From Cryptomeria japonica (Eukaryota; Streptophyta; Pinopsida; Cupressales; Cupressaceae): a stretch of DNA of 58,000 bases. Where the stretch lies: the NCBI RefSeq assembly GCF_030272615.1, contig NC_081414.1, positions 333,001 through 391,000 on the forward strand. Direction: 5' to 3'. Positions 53,728 through 58,000 of the stretch are shown here, in pieces. Numbering within the stretch: the first letter of the stretch is position 1; each line of letters begins with the position of its first letter. The translations under genes were made by a program, and so were the position numbers. The notes below the pieces were generated by a model, which did no database searches, was not told the DNA's origin, and saw only the letters and a program-made list of their open reading frames with translations.

Positions 53728-55257
53728 TGTTGGCATGTTGACATAACTGATGGAGATGATGGTGTACCGGTAAAGGACTGTTGGTGATGATATATTGATG
53801 GACTGTTGGTGATGATATAATTATGATATGATACTTGTTGATTAGTTATTTGTGTTGTCATTGATGACAACCATGTTTGTCCATATTTGTCCATGTTTGT
53901 TTATGCTTGGTATGTCATCTAAGTCTATTGGTTAAGTCTAACCGGTAATGGATTGAATTGAATTAAGTTGGAAAGCTAAACTCTCAAGTTATAGTGAACC
54001 AGTAAGCAAGAACAGAGAAGGAAATGGTTGCGGTAGTTATCCGTGTTGAGTTTGGTATTGTGGTTTGGAATGTGTGTTTATGACATCATAAGGAGTCTAT
54101 TACTTGAACCGCGTCATGTTTGGAGAACCAGAAGTCATGTTTGTTATTGACAGTTGTATAATCAGCTAGGGTTTGAGAACCGGTATCAAGATCTTTGATC
54201 GGTGATGATTTATGGTTTGGCGGTGATTGTTTTCATGTTCATAAGTTGATGATGACGTATCAGAATCCATGTGAAAATATAAGATGCTATTTTAGTGTGT
54301 ACAAGGATCAAATTTCTTGGGAAGCAATGAAGTGCTTAGCATAATGTGTTAAGGGTTTGACAACTTATCAGATCGATGTGCGGTGATGAGTTATGATCAT
54401 TCAATGACTGTAATTGTCTTGTAATTTGTTGTAATGATCTGTATGATGATCTGTAATGATTTGTAATGATCTGATGTGATCTATGATGTAGATTCATTAT
54501 AGGTTAGGGTTTTGTAATTGGCATAATTATAAAGTCTATTTAGGCCAAGTTTGAGAAGGTTAAGTGTGTCGGTGATCAGAGAAGTGTGTGTGTGCCAAAC
54601 CAGATTGAGATGTCTGCATGAGAAAAGCATATTGGAGCTGACAAGGATCTGTTATAGCAAGCTATGAAGTGCTGAGTCCAGATCATTTATCTGTTGTTTC
54701 CTAACAGTTGTAGCAGCATTAAAATCCCTTAACCGGGTAGGTTCTAACATGCTTGATTGTTAAAATCCATTAACCAGGTAGCTCAACAACTTGAGTTTAA
54801 ATCCTCCAACGAGGTTACTCCTAACAGGGTAAAGCTCCTAAAAGAGCTAAGGTGTAAAATCCCTTGACCGGGTGACTCCTAACAGGGTCTGCTCTTAACC
54901 GGGCATTGTTGTAAAGCTCCTAACCGGGCTAGGCTCCTAACAGGGCACATTCCGAAAGAGTGCATATTTTGTGTGTACCAATTCCCACCGTGGTTTTTCC
55001 CATTTGGGTTTCCACATGAAAAATCTTTGTGTTCGTGTTGTGGATGAATTATGCATTTGATGTCTTTACTTTATGATGAACACTTAAGTTGCTACTGGTA
55101 ATGTTTTGGTAAATCTGCAAGAAGTGATTGTTTGATAAACTACCGGTACTGGTTATGAACTGTTTTGTGAAGTATTGTTCAGATTGGTAAAAGTTTTCAG
55201 TTTATTGTTATCACTGATTCACCCCCTCTCAGTGTTAACCGGATCCTCACATTAACA
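53728..55257 (+). mobile_element. Solo LTR (about 1.5 kb) inside the helicase pseudogene
   Basis: It starts TGTTGGCATGTTGACATAAC and ends CACATTAACA, with helicase coding sequence on both sides and no internal retrotransposon genes. A TATA-like ATAATTATAAAG lies near 54525, and the end region TTCACCCCCTCTCAGTGTT is typical of plant Copia LTRs. A perfect target duplication was not seen. CTGAT on the left and CTGTA on the right share only the first three bases, so the ends could be off by a few bases. Confidence 0.7.
54722..54960 (+). repeat. Array of TCCTAACCGGGT units in the LTR
   Basis: About twelve short units of the form CTCCTAACMGGG or CCCTTAACCGGGT occur at 15-35-base spacing, separated by GTAAAGCTC and AAAATCC words. 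The array lies downstream of the TATA-like site, so it would be transcribed. Confidence 0.8.
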
Positions 55258-55998
55258 CTGTATCAATGCAAAAATTGAAGGCCACATTCTTCTTTGACAT
55301 CAGAACCACATGCTCCACCCCATCCTTATCAATCGCTCAAAGAGAGATATCTCCAGCTTGTGCTTGTAGCCGATTCATACTCTGCAACAAAAAGGATGCA
55401 ATTACAAGCGCTCTCCCAACACAATGAGATGTTTGGTAAAAGATTCAATACATGGCAAAATGCTTGCCTCTAAAACCTCAGCAGCCTCTTCTATTATAAC
55501 TATTTTTGCTCTAAGGCCCTGAAGACTGTGGTTGTCATACTTATTACATTGGCTTTTCTTAAAATATGAAGAGAGACCTCATCATCCAACTCTTGAAGCC
55601 GACTTCATACATTCTTATAAGCTTTCTTTAAACACCGAAATTCGTCTTTGTTTATTTCTCTAATTTGGTCCAGTCAGTATTGAATAAACTTCTTTCTTGA
55701 TTTTTCAGCTAAAATCCTGTCCTCCTTAGAATATAAAAGTTCATCAGAGAACATTTGTGGAACATTCATCTGCTGGCATTACCCCTGAAGCACTAGAACT
55801 AGCATCTTCATCTGCTGCCATTACCCTCATAGCACAAGCAGTAACATCTTCATCTGCCAACAATGCCTCCTCAGTAGTAGCATCTTCATCTGTTGGCATT
55901 AACCCCTCCTTAGCAGTTGCATAATCTCTAGATTCTTCATCAATACTGGAATTACCACTATCACGTTCAACTTGTTCTGTAATATCTTCTAACCACAT
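55258..55998 (-). pseudogene. NFX1/ZNFX1-like helicase, upstream part
   Basis: The minus-strand reading gives an acidic stretch with repeated ADEDA units, then EDRILAEKSRKKFIQY, LQELDDEVSLHILRKANVI, SMTTT and VIIEEAAEVLEASI. The last is the Walker B region, where helicases of this family have (E/D)EAAEVLEA. Then come HLIVLGERL, SLFERLI, GVEHVV and QRRMWPSIFALIQ. The series matches the SF1 helicase core of NFX1-type zinc-finger proteins. The Walker A part would lie further upstream and was not seen. Frame changes near 55530 and 55320 and internal stops show that it is a pseudogene. Confidence 0.75.
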
Positions 55999-57657
55999 TT
56001 TTTTTAGGTTGTGAGATATTTCATTATTAGGATTTCAAGCAGTACCTCAGAGAACAGTATAGCTCCATCACAAACAAATGATGCAGTTGTATAAGCAACT
56101 AACTCAACATATGTGGATTGGTTGGGACTCTATCAGAGCAATATTGAAATATTCTCAAGCAACATTTTGACAAAATGTTGTGAAAATATCGAAGAAGTTA
56201 GGAAAACAAGTCAAGATACATAACATGTGCAAAATTATGAAATGAAAATGGTGCACGAAACTGTACAAAAATTTCACACATGTAGAATACTAGAGGCATA
56301 CTGTGATTTCCTATGAGAATTAAAGTATTGATGGATATTATGGAATGAATAATGCTCCTACTCTAAAACATAGATTTCAAACCTTCTTGCATCACATATG
56401 GTATATGAACTGCAACTAACTTGGTGGAAATTAGTTGGTTTTTTACCTTCCAACTTTTTTCTATCCTCCAATATATTACCCAAAGCATATCTTGCTATTG
56501 ACATAACTATTGCACCTTGTTGAGGTGCAAGTGCTAGTTTCTACTAGCACTTGCATTGTAAGGAGGTGTAATGCTTATTCTAATAAGAATTATATGTGAA
56601 TTCGAGGATATATTAATTTTATTTATCTAATGAAAATTCTAATGTCTTTATTTTATTTTATAAATTATATAAATAATAACAAGAAATAAAAAAATGTTCA
56701 TTGCTTTTTATTGGTGGAATTTAATATAAATTATTCAAAGATATATTTCAATGTGGATAATGAAATTCCTTTATATCTAAGTCTATTGTAAAAATCAACT
56801 CAATTTCTACCATAACAATCTTAATTTTCAATTTCTGAAGAAAGTTCATTTGCTCAAATACTCTTTCAAGAATATTTGTGGAATGCAACTAAAAAAATAG
56901 ACAAGATACAATAAATCTATAAACTTTGGTTAAAGTACCTCACCTCATACAAACTATATACTGATTTATGAAACAATAATTCCTTTATTCAAGTCTACTT
57001 CGTATAGTTAAATCAATTTCCACCATAATAATTAATCTCTCTTTGGTGGTTGAATAATGTATTCAATTCAAAACTTTCAAAATATATATGAAATTTAACC
57101 AATTAAAATGTCAACATTGTTTTTTAGTAACTTGAGGGGAAAAAAAAATGCTAACCATGAGAACAAGAAATGCAAAGGTTCTTCACAAGAGGAAAACAAT
57201 TAGGCCTATAGGATACAATGTAGAAGTTCAAGATTAAATATGGCCACACAATATATATTATACACATTATATAGGTAATAATGTTGGACAAATGTAAAAT
57301 TAAGGGAAAACAAGATTTTGATGATTTCAAATATTTTTAAAGAGCACACTACTTTTTATTCGTCAATTTTATAGAATTCAAGGAAAAAATCAAATGCAAA
57401 CATGCAAATAGATTTGTAAGATTTGTCCACTTTTATTGTATATAACTCAATTTCTATCTTAATAGTCCCAACTTTTGGTTTATAAAGGAAAAAATTTACT
57501 TGTTGGATAATCTTATCAAAAATATTTGTGAATTGGAGAAGGCTTGAGATAGATGATATTTTGCTTTGTTAGGGTTTCTCGCTTTTTTCTCTGCATACTA
57601 GTTGTTTGTGTCAGTATTGCATCATACAACAATAACTATGAGACTCCTTAACTTTTT
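55999..57657. other. AT-rich stretch without genes
   Basis: No coding sequence was recognised. It could be an intron of the helicase pseudogene or ordinary intergenic DNA. The one clear structure is the double hairpin at 56511-56554. Confidence 0.4.
56511..56554. repeat. Two adjacent perfect hairpins
   Basis: TGCACCT…AGGTGCA (7-base arms, loop TGTTG) is followed at once by GCAAGTGCTAG…CTAGCACTTGC (11-base arms, 6-base loop), overlapping by the shared GCA. The second stem is perfect. Confidence 0.85.
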
Positions 57658-58000
57658 ATGGCCACAACCAACTTCAAACCAACAGTTGATGTTTTAGCAT
57701 TTAGTGTGAATGGCTCCATCGAACAAACATCCCCGATTCTGAAAGTTTTTTATGAGGTATGCCTTTTGATAACCCCACAGGTGTGGTTTTACCATTCTGA
57801 AATTTGATATTGTGTGTAAATGGTTAGATAATACACACTTATTGGTTATTTTGTTGGGAGGGTTCCCACTGAAAGCATGATTCAGGATTGGGTTGCCAAG
57901 TCATGGGCCCCTCATGGGATTTGCCTTGTCAGCATCCAAAACCTTACCAAAGGATTTTTTTCTCTTTTTCAATTTCTTAAGATTAAGCATGTTCAACTCA
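57658..58000 (+). CDS. Start of a DUF4283-type protein, cut by the window end
   Basis: ATG at 57658 opens MATTNFKPTVDVLAFSVNGS… to a possible donor GAG/GTATGC near 57757. A second stretch from about 57845 reads FVGRVPTESMIQDWVAKSW, then APHGICLVSIQNLTKGFFSL, which matches the start of the DUF4283 region of plant retrotransposon-derived RNA-binding proteins. The two parts are in different frames or exons. The rest lies beyond the window, so completeness cannot be judged. Confidence 0.55.

Overview
This is a stretch of a large, repeat-rich seed-plant nuclear genome. A conifer is the likeliest source. The evidence is AT-rich sequence, LTR retrotransposons with plant-type primer sites, a plant mobile domain (PMD) gene, a plant LINE ORF1 (DUF4283), a hAT transposase and an NFX1-type helicase. 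There is no operon structure, and I found no intact housekeeping gene, rRNA, tRNA or CRISPR locus. Almost everything recognisable is a mobile element or a decayed gene.

Layout. 614-921: a Copia-type LTR and primer-binding site. 1896-17191: a complete, young 15.3-kb Ty3/Gypsy element of the Tat/Ogre type. It has two 782-bp LTRs that differ at about six positions, a GTACC target duplication, gag, protease, a damaged RT-RNaseH-second RNaseH-integrase region and, on the opposite strand near its 3' end, an intron-containing PMD gene. It landed inside an older minus-strand gene (copy A, 19792-17192 continuing at 1895-1535). 21.9-28.3 kb: two related plus-strand decayed genes (B and C). 29.3-33.5 kb: a coiled-coil remnant and a decayed hAT transposase. 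33.9-38.8 kb: copy D. 41.0-42.4 kb: a deleted relative of D's upstream region. 44.8-46.0 kb: a LINE ORF1 fragment. 47.8-51.0 kb: copy E on the minus strand. 53.2-56.0 kb: an NFX1/ZNFX1-like helicase pseudogene split by a solo LTR. 57.66 kb to the window end: the start of another DUF4283 protein.

The most unusual theme has two parts. First, copies A to E (each about 1000-1150 codons) are homologous within two groups (A/D and B/C/E). All share an N-terminal motif of the form 'YDPxTRxI....G...LxIxREVI..VF.I', which by eye resembles the PMD core in the retrotransposon. Second, each copy, and also the PMD gene and the hAT gene, lies next to a 0.3-1.2-kb array of short, often palindromic or alternately oriented motifs. 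The motif differs from copy to copy: GGACTTTAAAGTCC before B, TTGAAC/GTTCAA before C, TTGCGAGCTTGCGA before D, TAGCGCCC/GGGCGCTA on an 84-bp period before E, and CAGGCGCGTCTGTG inside the PMD intron. I infer that these arrays are a conserved architecture with a diverging sequence. That is the best candidate here for something undescribed. No search was run, so all homology statements are from reading translated sequence.
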